Shown here piece after piece: positions 50,447-59,661 of a DNA stretch of 64,000 nt. Each line of letters starts with the position of its first letter. The first letter of the stretch is position 1. This DNA comes from Deltaproteobacteria bacterium (GTDB taxonomy: Bacteria; Myxococcota; JACPTQ01). The stretch lies in contig JACPTQ010000055.1 of assembly GCA_016192705.1 (NCBI GenBank), forward strand, positions 21,014-85,013, written 5' to 3'. The notes beneath the pieces were generated by a model. That model did not search any database. It worked only from the letters and a program-made list of their open reading frames with translations, and was not told the origin of the DNA. A program made the translations under genes and the position numbers.

Positions 50447-50896
50447 TCAGCGCGCTTCGACGAGCGGAATGCGCGACGCCGGGTCGAGCGGCACAACGAC
50501 GCGCCAACGCCCATCTTCGCGAACCAGCGTGACGTTTGTTGAGCCCCCCTTTGCGAGCGCGACGCGCAAAACGACGCGGGTCGACGCTTCCTCGATCGTG
50601 GCCGGCCGTTCGCCGGCGGCAACTTGGATTTGAAGGACGTCGATGAGATCGCGCGCGCTTTTGTTGACGGCACCTTGCGAGAGCACGCGAAGCCGCGACG
50701 CTTCGTTTTCAAGAATAAGGCGGGACTCGGCCGCTAGCAGCTCCCAACGCTTCTCCGACGCGCGCGGACCGTCGCTTGCCGCAAGGAATTGGCGAAGCAC
50801 GCCCTCGGGCGAATCGTTGCGCGAGGAACACGCGAACAGAGCAAGCACGGCGGCACCAGCCACAAAGAACCCTCTAAGGTGCGACGACCGGCTCAT
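50447..50896 (-). CDS. Small predicted lipoprotein
   Basis: 149 residues. Signal ends VLALFAC (Cys23). The mature part begins SPEGVLRQFLAASDGPRASE and ends STNVTLVREDGRWRVVVPLD, the helix-then-beta plan of DUF4878/NTF2-like lipoproteins and similar to the product of 16793-17257. Function unknown. It is convergent with the regulator gene, 4 nt apart, and lies just downstream of the RCC1 protein gene. Confidence 0.8.
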   Translation of the reverse strand: MSRSSHLRGFFVAGAAVLALFACSSRNDSPEGVLRQFLAASDGPRASEKRWELLAAESRLILENEASRLRVLSQGAVNKSARDLIDVLQIQVAAGERPATIEEASTRVVLRVALAKGGSTNVTLVREDGRWRVVVPLDPASRIPLVEAR

Positions 50897-50920
50897 CCCT
50901 GAAACTCTACCACGACCCCA

Positions 50921-53701
50921 TTAGAACCCAATGACCGAGCGCGGATAGGCCGTGTATTCAGCCGACGCTTCGCCAAAATCGTCGTAACCCCAACAGTGAA
51001 TCCCATAATACGTCGAGAGCCCACAGACGTGGAGCAAGCCAACCGAAACGCTTCGAAACGAAGCCCCCTCGATTTGCGCTGGCACATAGACCGGTGTCGT
51101 CGTGCCGGTTCCCGACTGCCCGTAGTAATTCTTTCCCCAACAGTACGCCTCGCCCGTCGTCTTCCACGCGCAAAAGTCGTCCGCGCTTCCCGATATCCCT
51201 TGAACGCCGCTCGTCAGATTCGCCATCGGAAGAGGGCTCGGGTAAGAACCGCCGTCTGGCAGCACCGTGTATCCCCAGCACTGCACGGCGCCCGCGGCGA
51301 CGGCACACGACGTCGCGTTACCAACCACCACGTCGGTGACACCCGACAGCGTACTCACCGAAACCGGGCTCCATCGCGGAGTCCCCGAGGTGTTATCACC
51401 CACCTGTCCCCAGTTGTTGTACCCCCAACATCGAAGCGAGCCGTTTTCAAGCACCGCGCAGGCGTGGCTTCCGCCGAGCGCTATCTTGGCGACGCCACTC
51501 GCTAGGCCCACGACCGGGGTCAAACTGAGGACGCCCATCCCCGCGTCGTTCCCGTTTCCAAGCTGGCCCTGCGAATTAACGCCGCGGCACCACGCACCGC
51601 CAACCTCATCGATGACGCAGGTGTTGTACCCCGTCGCCACGACCGACTTGACACCGGCGTCAAACCCGACAAGGAACGGGCTCAAATACGATCCGCCGTC
51701 CGTCTCGTTACTGCCCCAACAGTAGAGGTTTCCTCGGCCCAGGCCGCCGTCAGCAATCGCGCAGGTCCGCTGTTCGGATGGCGACACGGTTGCAACGCCA
51801 CCGAGCACGGCGACCGGCACGGTCGAATCGCTTCCCGCATCACCGAGCTGCTGACGGTTGTTCCGTCCCCAACACTTGACGAGCTTATCGGTCGTGATGG
51901 CGCACGTGTGGTCGGTTCCGGCCCCGACGTCGATCGCCCCCTCCTCCAAGCCGACGACCAGCGTAGGGGTCGAACTGGCGTCGATCGTCCCATTGCCGAG
52001 CTGACCGTAAAAGTTTCCCCCCCAACACCAGAGGCGACGATCGACGCCAACGGCGCAAACGTGCCACGAGGCGCTCGCAACCGCCGCTATTCCACCGTCG
52101 AAACCACGAACCAGCGTCGGGAAGAGCCGATTGCCGCCCGCGTCGCCGTCTCCTATCTGACCCACGGAATTCGACCCCCAGCATTTGAGCCCGCCGGAAT
52201 CCGTGATCGCACACGTCTGAAACGAACCCGCGGCCAATCGGCGCTCCTCTGGGCTCTGCTCGACGTAAGTCATCGGCGCCGGCGAGCAGGCGCTCCGGTT
52301 TCCCGCGTCGTCGGTCACCGCAGCATAGAGGGTCGTCGTCGACCCGCGCGCGTCGGTGACGATGAGCCCCGCGTCGCCAAACTGTTCCGCCGAACCCGCG
52401 GCGAGAAAACCCGCATCGCAAGCCGACGCCGTATAAACCGCAACGGCGCCTCCGGGTTCAGCTTGGCCAACGACCGCCGGGTATCGCCAGCGCGCAGGCG
52501 ACGATGGGCGAGTTTGCGTGAAGGTCGGTGCGGCTGGAACGCTTGAGTCCTCCGTGTAAATGAAGGGTCCTTGGCAAAGGCCCGCGTTTCCAAAACCGTC
52601 GGTCACCCGGACAAAAAAACCGGTTGTCGTGTTGTCATCCACACCCGATAAAGCGATCCCACCGTTCGCAAATGCCGCCGCCACCGCGGCCCCAACTTCT
52701 CCCACGCACCCGCCATCGCGATAGACGCGCACGGTGCTTCCGGGGTCCGAATAACCGGTCATGGAGGGCGCGTTGTTATTCGCGGGCGGCGCTGGAACGA
52801 AGGCGACCACCGCGGCGTCGGGCAGGATGGTGCTTGAGTGGGTGAAGCTGACGCCGGTTCCGCACCCAGAGCGGTTTCCCGCGTCGTCGGTCGCGTTCGC
52901 AAAAAACGTGGTCGTGGTGTTTTCCGTGACGGAAACCGCGATGCCGCCGTCGTATTGAAAAGTGGTGGCCGAGCCGCTCCCAAGAACGCCGCCGTCACAC
53001 GCGCTGTCGGCGTAGATTCGAACAAACGACAACGGCTCGACGACGCCAGAAACGCGCGGCGACATCGTATTCGCGGGGGATGCTGGAATCGTCGTGAGCG
53101 CACTCGGTGGATCGGGCGCCGTGCTGTCTTCGACGTAAACCGGTCCCGTGGCGCACGTCGACGCGTTCCCCGCGACGTCGGTTTGGTTTGCGAAGAGAGT
53201 CGTCAAGGAGTTGGCGTTTACGGGCACCGAAACCGAAAACGCGCCCTGTGTGTTCGCGGTCCCCTGGCCGATGAGAAGTGTACAGATGGCGTTTGAATAG
53301 ACCCTGACCGTGGCGTTCGATTCGGCAGTTCCGCTGACGGTTGGATTTGTGTTGTTTGCCGGCGGCAACGGACTCACCGAAAGGCCCGTCGGCGGCGATG
53401 GCGCGGTCGAATCCTCGACGTAAGTCACGGACGTAGACGAACAGGGCGATGCGCGCGCCTGCGAATCGGTCGCCTTGGCGTAAAACGTCGTGGTCGTATT
53501 GTCGAGAACAGCGACTTCGAAGCCGGCGCCGGAAAAGGTCGAACCCGACCCGGCCGCGAGGATCGACGACGTACACGTGGCGTTTGAGTAAAGGGAAACC
53601 GTCACCGCTGGATCAGCGACCCCCTTCACTCTTGGCGCATTCGCGGTCGAGGGCGACACCGGGCTCGTCGAAAGCACCTGGGGCGCCGGGATGGAGTTCA
53701 C
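50921..53701 (-). CDS. Ig-like / RCC1-repeat protein, separated from its signal peptide by an in-frame TGA
   Basis: 926 residues. Five Ig-like repeats of about 95 residues come first (each with PP.N..P.V.G.a.p...V.vY....C, TTTTFYA.ATD, YVEDSTAP). About nine RCC1-type units follow, each with CWG.N..GQ.G and sites such as RTCAIADGG. There is no signal peptide in this frame; the only one is in the open frame immediately upstream (53732-54211), in register with this one across a single TGA. The predicted start GTG 53701 has no convincing ribosome-binding site. Extracellular binding protein or broken half of one. Confidence 0.82.
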   Translation of the reverse strand: MNSIPAPQVLSTSPVSPSTANAPRVKGVADPAVTVSLYSNATCTSSILAAGSGSTFSGAGFEVAVLDNTTTTFYAKATDSQARASPCSSTSVTYVEDSTAPSPPTGLSVSPLPPANNTNPTVSGTAESNATVRVYSNAICTLLIGQGTANTQGAFSVSVPVNANSLTTLFANQTDVAGNASTCATGPVYVEDSTAPDPPSALTTIPASPANTMSPRVSGVVEPLSFVRIYADSACDGGVLGSGSATTFQYDGGIAVSVTENTTTTFFANATDDAGNRSGCGTGVSFTHSSTILPDAAVVAFVPAPPANNNAPSMTGYSDPGSTVRVYRDGGCVGEVGAAVAAAFANGGIALSGVDDNTTTGFFVRVTDGFGNAGLCQGPFIYTEDSSVPAAPTFTQTRPSSPARWRYPAVVGQAEPGGAVAVYTASACDAGFLAAGSAEQFGDAGLIVTDARGSTTTLYAAVTDDAGNRSACSPAPMTYVEQSPEERRLAAGSFQTCAITDSGGLKCWGSNSVGQIGDGDAGGNRLFPTLVRGFDGGIAAVASASWHVCAVGVDRRLWCWGGNFYGQLGNGTIDASSTPTLVVGLEEGAIDVGAGTDHTCAITTDKLVKCWGRNNRQQLGDAGSDSTVPVAVLGGVATVSPSEQRTCAIADGGLGRGNLYCWGSNETDGGSYLSPFLVGFDAGVKSVVATGYNTCVIDEVGGAWCRGVNSQGQLGNGNDAGMGVLSLTPVVGLASGVAKIALGGSHACAVLENGSLRCWGYNNWGQVGDNTSGTPRWSPVSVSTLSGVTDVVVGNATSCAVAAGAVQCWGYTVLPDGGSYPSPLPMANLTSGVQGISGSADDFCAWKTTGEAYCWGKNYYGQSGTGTTTPVYVPAQIEGASFRSVSVGLLHVCGLSTYYGIHCWGYDDFGEASAEYTAYPRSVIGF

Positions 53702-53731
53702 GCAGGTCTCACCGGGTGTGCACGCGAAGGA

Positions 53732-54211
53732 TCAGAGCGCCGTCTTCAGCGCCGACGCGGAAAGGGTGATCGGTTGCCCATCCGTCAACGATTCCACAGA
53801 CGTCGTCGCCTGCTTCGAGCCCTCGAGAACAGCCGTGCATTTCACGGCGAGCGCGACCTGCGAATCGGCCTCGCTGCGAAAGATAAACTCAAACTCGCGG
53901 CCGGTAAACGGGTTCACCCCAAACGTCACCACATATTCGATTGCGCCGTCGCCATCGTTGTCCTTCGCTTCCGCCGTGTAGCGATGCCCGCCCTGGCTGA
54001 GTGACTGCTCCGCCGATGCGGCGAGCGTGAGCGCCCCTCCATCCGGGCCATCGAGGACGAGCTTCAGCCCGTTGACAAGCGCGGTGTCGAAGTCGGTGGC
54101 GAGAACCACGCGAATGCGAAGTCCGTTCACATTCGTCTTGGCGCACGAAACAGCGGCCACGAACGCCACCCAGAGCGGCATCCCGCGGAGCGCGCGACGA
54201 ATCTGGACCAT
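53732..54211 (-). CDS. N-terminal lipoprotein part of the RCC1 protein, ending at an in-frame TGA
   Basis: 159 residues. Lipoprotein signal ends FVAAVSC (ATG at 54181 also usable). The mature part includes LKLVLDGPDGGALTLAASAE and VTFGVNPFTGREFEFIFRSE, an OmpA/Ig-like beta domain, and ends ASALKTAL at TGA 53734-53732. Beyond the TGA the same frame continues SFACTPGETCVN straight into the 926-residue protein. As a stand-alone gene it would be a small lipoprotein; as part of a fusion it supplies export. Confidence 0.72.
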   Translation of the reverse strand: MVQIRRALRGMPLWVAFVAAVSCAKTNVNGLRIRVVLATDFDTALVNGLKLVLDGPDGGALTLAASAEQSLSQGGHRYTAEAKDNDGDGAIEYVVTFGVNPFTGREFEFIFRSEADSQVALAVKCTAVLEGSKQATTSVESLTDGQPITLSASALKTAL

Positions 54212-54272
54212 CGCACTAGATTCTAGGGGTTGCGATCGGCGTATTCAAGGAACGGGCGCCCCGTCGCTCGGG

Positions 54273-55205
54273 TCATTTCTTCGAGGTTGGCTCGCTAAAC
54301 CAGAGCGATGCAACAACCGAAATGACGAGAACGCCGCCGATCGCCATCAGCGAAATCTCGATCGGAATCTTGATGAGATCGACGATAAGCATCTTGACGC
54401 CAACAAACGTGAGCACGACGGCGAGGCCAACTTTGAGGAATCGGAAGCGGTCCATCATTCCAGCGAGCAAAAAGTAAAGCGAGCGCAAACCGAGGATCGC
54501 GCAGATGTTCGACGTGTAGACGATGAACGGGTCGGTCGTGACGGCGAAAATGGCGGGGATTGAGTCGACCGCGAAGAGAACGTCGGTGCCTTCGATCATG
54601 ACGAGCGCAACGAGAAGAAGCGTCGCAACGCGGCGGCCGTCACGGCGAACGATGAAGGCGCCTCCGACAAACTCGGGGATGGTCGGGATGATGCGGCGCA
54701 CCGCGCGAACGAAGAAACTTTTTTCGGGGTCAACGGAGTCTTCGTCGTCGTGCAGGAAGAGTTTAACGCCGGTGAAAACGAGGAACGCACCGAAAACGTA
54801 CAGGACGAAGTGGAACTGTTGAACGAGCGCGGAGCCAAGAACGATGAAAACCGCGCGGAGAACGAGCGCGCCGAGAATGCCCCAAAAGAGGAGGCGATGC
54901 TGATGTTCGGCGGGAACGCGGAAAAACGTCATGATGACGAGGATGACGAAGAGATTGTCGACCGAGAGGGACAGTTCGAGAACGTACCCCGTGAGGTATT
55001 CGAGCGCGCGGTCTTTGCCGAACCAGTGGTAGACGAGGCCCGCGAAGGCGAGCGAAAGCGACACGAAAATAGTCGCGGCGATGAGGGCTTTGCGAAACGT
55101 CATCGGCTTCGCATCGCGATTCAAAACGCCGAGGTCGATGACGAGGATCGCGAGAACACCGAGCGTGAAGGCGATCCAAAGTGCGGGTGAGCCGACGGAA
55201 GTCAT
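54273..55205 (-). CDS. TerC family integral membrane protein (Alx-like)
   Basis: 310 residues from ATG 55205. About eight membrane helices and the family motif ELSLSVDNLFVILVIMTFF, then HRLLFWGILGALVLRAVFI, IEGTDVLFAVDSIPAIFAVT and LGLRSLYFLLAGMMDRFRFL, mark it as TerC/Alx. Members transport or handle manganese and are linked to metal and pH stress. The frame is open to 55397 but the upstream part overlaps purE. It follows purE by 13 nt on the same strand. Confidence 0.93.
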   Translation of the reverse strand: MTSVGSPALWIAFTLGVLAILVIDLGVLNRDAKPMTFRKALIAATIFVSLSLAFAGLVYHWFGKDRALEYLTGYVLELSLSVDNLFVILVIMTFFRVPAEHQHRLLFWGILGALVLRAVFIVLGSALVQQFHFVLYVFGAFLVFTGVKLFLHDDEDSVDPEKSFFVRAVRRIIPTIPEFVGGAFIVRRDGRRVATLLLVALVMIEGTDVLFAVDSIPAIFAVTTDPFIVYTSNICAILGLRSLYFLLAGMMDRFRFLKVGLAVVLTFVGVKMLIVDLIKIPIEISLMAIGGVLVISVVASLWFSEPTSKK

Positions 55206-55218
55206 GGTGTTCGCGTCG

Positions 55219-55731
55219 TTAGCGTTTCCGTTTCGTCTTGTTCGATGGCGCTCCCGCAACAAAGTAACGGGCACGGTCCGTTGCCGCGGCATCATCAAGC
55301 GCCTTTCGGAGCCGGGCGTCGTGGAGCGCAAGAATGCGCGCGGCGAGGATGGCGGCGTTTTTGACGCCGTCGATGCCAACCGTTGCAACGGGAACACCGG
55401 GCGGCATTTGAACCGTGGACAAAAGCGCGTCGAGCCCGTTCAGAATGCCAGCGGCGAGCGGCACGCCGATGACGGGCAGATGCGTGTGCGCGGCGACGAC
55501 GCCCGCAAGGTGCGCGGCCATTCCGGCGCAGGCGATGATGACGCGAATTCCGCGCGATTCGGCGGTCCGAACGTACGCAAGCGTCTCTTCGGGTGTTCGG
55601 TGCGCGGAGAGAGCGCGGACTTCGGCCGGCACGCCCAGCGACTCCAAAACGTCGGCGGCTTTCGAGACCACCGGCAGGTCGCTCGGGCTTCCCGTCAAGA
55701 TTCCAACAATCGGTCGCGCAGACGCTTTCAC
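55219..55731 (-). CDS. purE: N5-carboxyaminoimidazole ribonucleotide mutase
   Basis: 170 residues from GTG 55731, with GGAGAGG upstream. Class I PurE motifs: [20 protein letters not shown], the catalytic His in [32 protein letters not shown] and [20 protein letters not shown] then [10 protein letters not shown]. It rearranges N5-CAIR to CAIR in purine synthesis. The expected GAAGH of the middle motif reads ACAGMAAH, an acceptable variant. PurK is not in the window. Confidence 0.92.
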   Translation of the reverse strand: MKASARPIVGILTGSPSDLPVVSKAADVLESLGVPAEVRALSAHRTPEETLAYVRTAESRGIRVIIACAGMAAHLAGVVAAHTHLPVIGVPLAAGILNGLDALLSTVQMPPGVPVATVGIDGVKNAAILAARILALHDARLRKALDDAAATDRARYFVAGAPSNKTKRKR

Positions 55732-55826
55732 GGCCTCTCCGTTCTTGTGGTTCGCTCCTTTGTATGAGGAGAAGGCTTGACCGCGCAAGTGCGCGAGGGA
55801 ACCATGCGGGACGTGGACTCATTCCA

Positions 55827-56127
55827 GAGAAACGATTATTGCCACGCAAGCACGGGCGCGGTCTGGGCTCGCTTCAGCTCGCGAACGTCCTCGGGTCTGC
55901 TTCCGCACACGATGCCCTTCGCGCAATCGAATGGTTCACGGCGTCAGAGATCCGAGCCTTCACGGCACCCCAGACCCTGCACAAAGGTGCGCTGCGGGCT
56001 CCGTTCCGTCGCCCTCGCGATTCTGTTCGCGTCGGCAAGCCACAGGCTTGCCAACGATTGCTCACAGAATACGCGAGCTTCCGCTCCGCCAGTCCACGCC
56101 CGCGCTTGCCGCTCCCAATCGTTTCTC
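55827..56127. repeat. Inverted-repeat-bounded intergenic element, copy C
   Basis: It accounts for most of the gene-free gap 55732-56193. The ends are inverted repeats of about 40 nt: left starts GAGAAACGATT at 55827, right ends AATCGTTTCTC at 56127, with further matches inward (CAAGC, GGGCG, CTGG). Inside lie GTCCTCGGGTCTG (55887-55899), the core shared with copies A and B, and a perfect 8-bp hairpin GGCAAGCC-ACA-GGCTTGCC (56034-56052). No gene is encoded. It lies between divergent purE and mutS2. Confidence 0.7.
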
Positions 56128-56193
56128 GAAAATGGTCGCGGATAGGCCTGTGGACGGATCGAAGGCTGTTTCGCACCGCATCAAGTTTTGGGA

Positions 56194-58611
56194 ATGAGAG
56201 GAGACGTGGGTTTCGAGTTTTGCGACAAAAAGACGCTCACCGACCTTGAGTGGGGCGCGGTGTGTGAGGCACTCGCAAGTAGGGCGCGGACCGAGGCGGG
56301 TCGGGCGGCGGCGCTCGCGACGGGCTTCGCGACAACCCGCGTCGAAGTCGAACGGGCGCTCGCGCTGGCCGACGAGGCACGGGGCGTTCTCGCGCGAGAA
56401 GGCGATCCGCCGTTTGGTGGCGTTTGCGACCTCGGTGCGGTGCTGCTTCGCGCGGAGCATGGCCAGGTGCTCGAGCCCGCCGAGCTGCTCGCCGTCGCGT
56501 CAACGCTCGCGGCCGCTCATGCCGTTCGGGATTATTTGGCGCTTGCGCAAGGGATCGCCGCGTTGCTCTGGGAGGTGGGCCAGCGGCTTGTGCCGATGCC
56601 GCAGCTGGAGGCGCGGCTCACGCGGTCGATCGACGCCGAAGGAAAAGTCGCCGACGATGCGAGCCCCGAACTTCTGCGCGCGCGGGCCGACGCTCGCAAA
56701 GAAAAATCGCGCGTCATGGGTCGCTTGGAGACAATTCTCCAATCACCGGATTACGTGCCCTACTTGCAGGATTCGTTTTTCACCGTGCGCGACGATCGAT
56801 TTGTCGTGCCGCTCAAAGCATCGGCGAAAAACCGGTTCGGCGGCGTTCTCCACAACGCTTCGCAAACGGGCGAGACGTTTTTTGTCGAGCCGACCGAAAT
56901 CGTCGAGCTGAACAATGCGCTTCGCGTCGCCGAGGCCGCGGCCGCGCACGAGGCGTATCGCGTGCTTCTCGAGCTTTCGCAGGCGGTTTCGGAGGCGTCG
57001 GGGGCGCTCGCGGAAAACGCAACGATTTTAACGACGCTCGATACGACGTTCGCAAAGGCGGCGCTCGCGGATGCCCAGAGCGGCGCAAGTCCCGCGTTCA
57101 CCGACGGCGGCGACATCGATCTCCCCGCGGCGCGACACCCGATCCTCGCGCTCACGCTTCCCGAGCGCGGACGAAACGTCGTCGCGAACAGCGTACACAT
57201 CGCCCGCGGCTCGGCGCTTATCGTGTCGGGACAAAACGCGGGCGGAAAAACCGTTGTGCTCAAAACGGTTGGGCTTGTCGCGCTCATGGCGCACGCGGGA
57301 ATTCCCGTCCCATGCGGCGCAGGCGCAACTCTCCCGATTCTGCGCAGCGTTCGGAGCGACATCGCCGACGAGCAGAGCCTCGCGAGCGATTTGTCCACTT
57401 TTTCTGGTCAGGTCGAGCGAGTCCGCGCCGTTCTTGAAGATGCGGCGCCCGGCCACCTCGTCCTCTTTGACGAAATCATGGCGGGAACAGAGCCGGGACA
57501 AGGCGCGGCGCTCGCGCAAGCGTGTCTTGAGGCGTTCGTCGAACGCGGCGCGATGGTCGTCGCGACGACGCACCACGACCGGCTGAAGACCGTGTCTGCG
57601 TCGGATGCGCGCTTCGTGAATGCCGCGGTTGGCGTCGACCCGAAAACGCAGCGGCCGACGTATGCGCTGACGATGGGCGTTCCGGGCGCATCGGGTGCGT
57701 TTGAAACCGCGCGGCACGTCGGTCTCAGCGAAGCGATTGTCGCGCGGGCGGTCGCGCTGACGGGGGAATCGGGGCAAAGCCTGGATCGGCTGCTCTCGGA
57801 GTTGCAGCAAAAATCGGCGGACATCGATCGAATACGCGAAACACTGACGCGACAAACGGAGGCCGCGGCGATTGCGGCAAAAGCCGCTTTGGCGGCGCGC
57901 GCGACGGCTGAGCGAGAGCGAGATGCGGCGACGCGCGCGGCAAGAAGCGAAGTCGTGGCGAGCGTTCGGGAAGCGCAAGAGAAACTTGCCGCGGAGATTC
58001 GTTCGTTGCAACGACAAGGCGGGGCCGCGGAGGCGATGTCGCCGCGGGATCGCGCACAAGCGGTCGAACGGGCGCGAAAATTGACCGACGAGATCGAGGC
58101 GAGCGTTCGTTCGCGCGAGGACAGAGAGGCGAAGGATCGTTTTGCGGTTGGCGATCGGGTGCACGTGGCGACGCTTCGGCGTGACGGTGTCGTCGAGGCG
58201 CTCGACGAAAACCGCGGGCGCGCCGACGTGCGTATTGGCGGACTTCGGACAACCGTTCGCATCGCGGACCTTGAGGCGGCGTCAACGGCGAAGGCGCAAA
58301 ATGAAAAAGCGACCCCCGCATCGCGTCCCGCGCACGCGCATGCGGCTCTGCCGGTTGCGGAACAGCTTTCAGAGCGCCTCGACCTTCGCGGCCTTCGCGT
58401 CGACGAAGCGCTCGCAGAGCTCGAGCGCCGTCTCGATCGCGCATACGGCGCGGGTGACGCCACGATCGCGGTGTTGCACGGACACGGCACGGGGGCACTC
58501 AAGAGCGCTGTGCGTGAAGCGGTTGAGCGGAGCCCCATCGTTCGTCGCATTCGCGCGGGCGAGACGCATGAAGGCGGCGACGCCGTGACGATCATCGAGC
58601 TGAAAGGCTGA
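56194..58611 (+). CDS. mutS2: Endonuclease MutS2
   Basis: About 805 residues from ATG 56194; GTG 56206 is an alternative. It lacks the MutS mismatch-recognition domain and starts with the core domain (LTDLEWGAVCEALASRART). The ATPase has Walker A GQNAGGKTVVLKT and later DEQSLASDLSTFSGQVER with LVLFDEIMAGTEPGQGAAL. A coiled coil (about 520-640) precedes the C-terminal Smr nuclease domain: LDLRGLRVDEALAELERRL, VLHGHGTGALKSAVREAV. It limits homologous recombination and rescues stalled ribosomes in some species. tsaD follows after 1 nt. Confidence 0.95.
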   Translation: MRGDVGFEFCDKKTLTDLEWGAVCEALASRARTEAGRAAALATGFATTRVEVERALALADEARGVLAREGDPPFGGVCDLGAVLLRAEHGQVLEPAELLAVASTLAAAHAVRDYLALAQGIAALLWEVGQRLVPMPQLEARLTRSIDAEGKVADDASPELLRARADARKEKSRVMGRLETILQSPDYVPYLQDSFFTVRDDRFVVPLKASAKNRFGGVLHNASQTGETFFVEPTEIVELNNALRVAEAAAAHEAYRVLLELSQAVSEASGALAENATILTTLDTTFAKAALADAQSGASPAFTDGGDIDLPAARHPILALTLPERGRNVVANSVHIARGSALIVSGQNAGGKTVVLKTVGLVALMAHAGIPVPCGAGATLPILRSVRSDIADEQSLASDLSTFSGQVERVRAVLEDAAPGHLVLFDEIMAGTEPGQGAALAQACLEAFVERGAMVVATTHHDRLKTVSASDARFVNAAVGVDPKTQRPTYALTMGVPGASGAFETARHVGLSEAIVARAVALTGESGQSLDRLLSELQQKSADIDRIRETLTRQTEAAAIAAKAALAARATAERERDAATRAARSEVVASVREAQEKLAAEIRSLQRQGGAAEAMSPRDRAQAVERARKLTDEIEASVRSREDREAKDRFAVGDRVHVATLRRDGVVEALDENRGRADVRIGGLRTTVRIADLEAASTAKAQNEKATPASRPAHAHAALPVAEQLSERLDLRGLRVDEALAELERRLDRAYGAGDATIAVLHGHGTGALKSAVREAVERSPIVRRIRAGETHEGGDAVTIIELKG

Positions 58612-58612
58612 A

Positions 58613-59632
58613 ATGAAAATTCTCGCCATCGAATCGTCGTGCGACGACTCCGCGGTTGCGATCGTTGACGCGACGGAGCGCCGCCTGTCGATTCGCGCGA
58701 GCCGCGTCCATTCGCAAAACGTGCTCCACGCACCATTCGGCGGCGTTGTCCCCGAAATCGCCTCGCGAAGCCACGTCGAAATGATGACCCCCCTCGTGCG
58801 CGACACGCTCTCCGACGCGGGCGCGACGCTCGCGAACATCGACGCGTTCGCCGTGACGTACGGCCCCGGCCTCGTCGGCTCGCTCCTCGTCGGCCTCCAA
58901 ACCGCGAAAGCGCTCGCCTACGCCGCGAAAAAGCCGTTCATCGGCGTCCACCACCTCGAAGGCCACATCGCCGCGATCACGCTTGATCGCGACGACCCGC
59001 CCGCGCCGCCTTTCCTCGCGCTCGTCGCATCGGGCGGTCACACGGCGCTCTATTTTGTACGCGCATGGGGCGACTACGAAACCGTCGGGCAAACGCGCGA
59101 TGACGCCGCCGGCGAAGCGTTCGACAAAGGCGCGAAGCTGCTTGGGCTCGGCTACCCGGGCGGCCCCGCGATTGAGAGAGCCGCAGTGAGTGGAAACGAC
59201 GCCGCGATCGCACTGCCACGTGCACTCCCCGCGCGTGACTCGTTCGACTTCAGCTTTAGCGGGCTCAAAACTGCGCTGTGGCAACACGTCCAAAAACACG
59301 GCGTCCCGACGGGCGCCGCGCTCGCCGACGCCGCCGCAAGCCTCGAAGCCGCCATCGTCGACGCGCTCGTAAAAAAAACCGTAACCGCCGCGCGCCGAAA
59401 AAACGCGCCGCGCAGCGTTCTCGCGGGGGGCGTCGCCGCGAACACGCGTCTTCGCGCCCTGCTCACGCGCACCGCTGCCGCGTATGCCATCGCCGTCGAA
59501 TTGCCCCCAAAGCCGCTCTGCACCGACAACGCCGCGATGATCGCCGCCGCCGCCGCACCCCGCCTCGCCGCGGGCGAATCGTCACCCCTCGACCTAAACG
59601 CCGTCCCGACGCTCCCATTGGGTTCCCGCTGA
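58613..59632 (+). CDS. tsaD: tRNA N6-adenosine threonylcarbamoyltransferase
   Basis: 339 residues. ASKHA-fold landmarks are LAIESSCDDSAVAIVD, PEIASRSHVEMMTPLVRDTL, the metal-binding histidines in GVHHLEGHIAAI, VASGGHTALYFV, FDFSFSGLKTALW and the C-terminal CTDNAAMIAAA. With TsaB/TsaE it transfers threonylcarbamoyl to A37 of ANN-decoding tRNAs. The start follows the mutS2 stop by one base (TGAAATG), so the two are cotranscribed. Confidence 0.97.
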   Translation: MKILAIESSCDDSAVAIVDATERRLSIRASRVHSQNVLHAPFGGVVPEIASRSHVEMMTPLVRDTLSDAGATLANIDAFAVTYGPGLVGSLLVGLQTAKALAYAAKKPFIGVHHLEGHIAAITLDRDDPPAPPFLALVASGGHTALYFVRAWGDYETVGQTRDDAAGEAFDKGAKLLGLGYPGGPAIERAAVSGNDAAIALPRALPARDSFDFSFSGLKTALWQHVQKHGVPTGAALADAAASLEAAIVDALVKKTVTAARRKNAPRSVLAGGVAANTRLRALLTRTAAAYAIAVELPPKPLCTDNAAMIAAAAAPRLAAGESSPLDLNAVPTLPLGSR

Positions 59633-59661
59633 CGCCCCCGTCCGTTGCAGCGCCCGACGAA

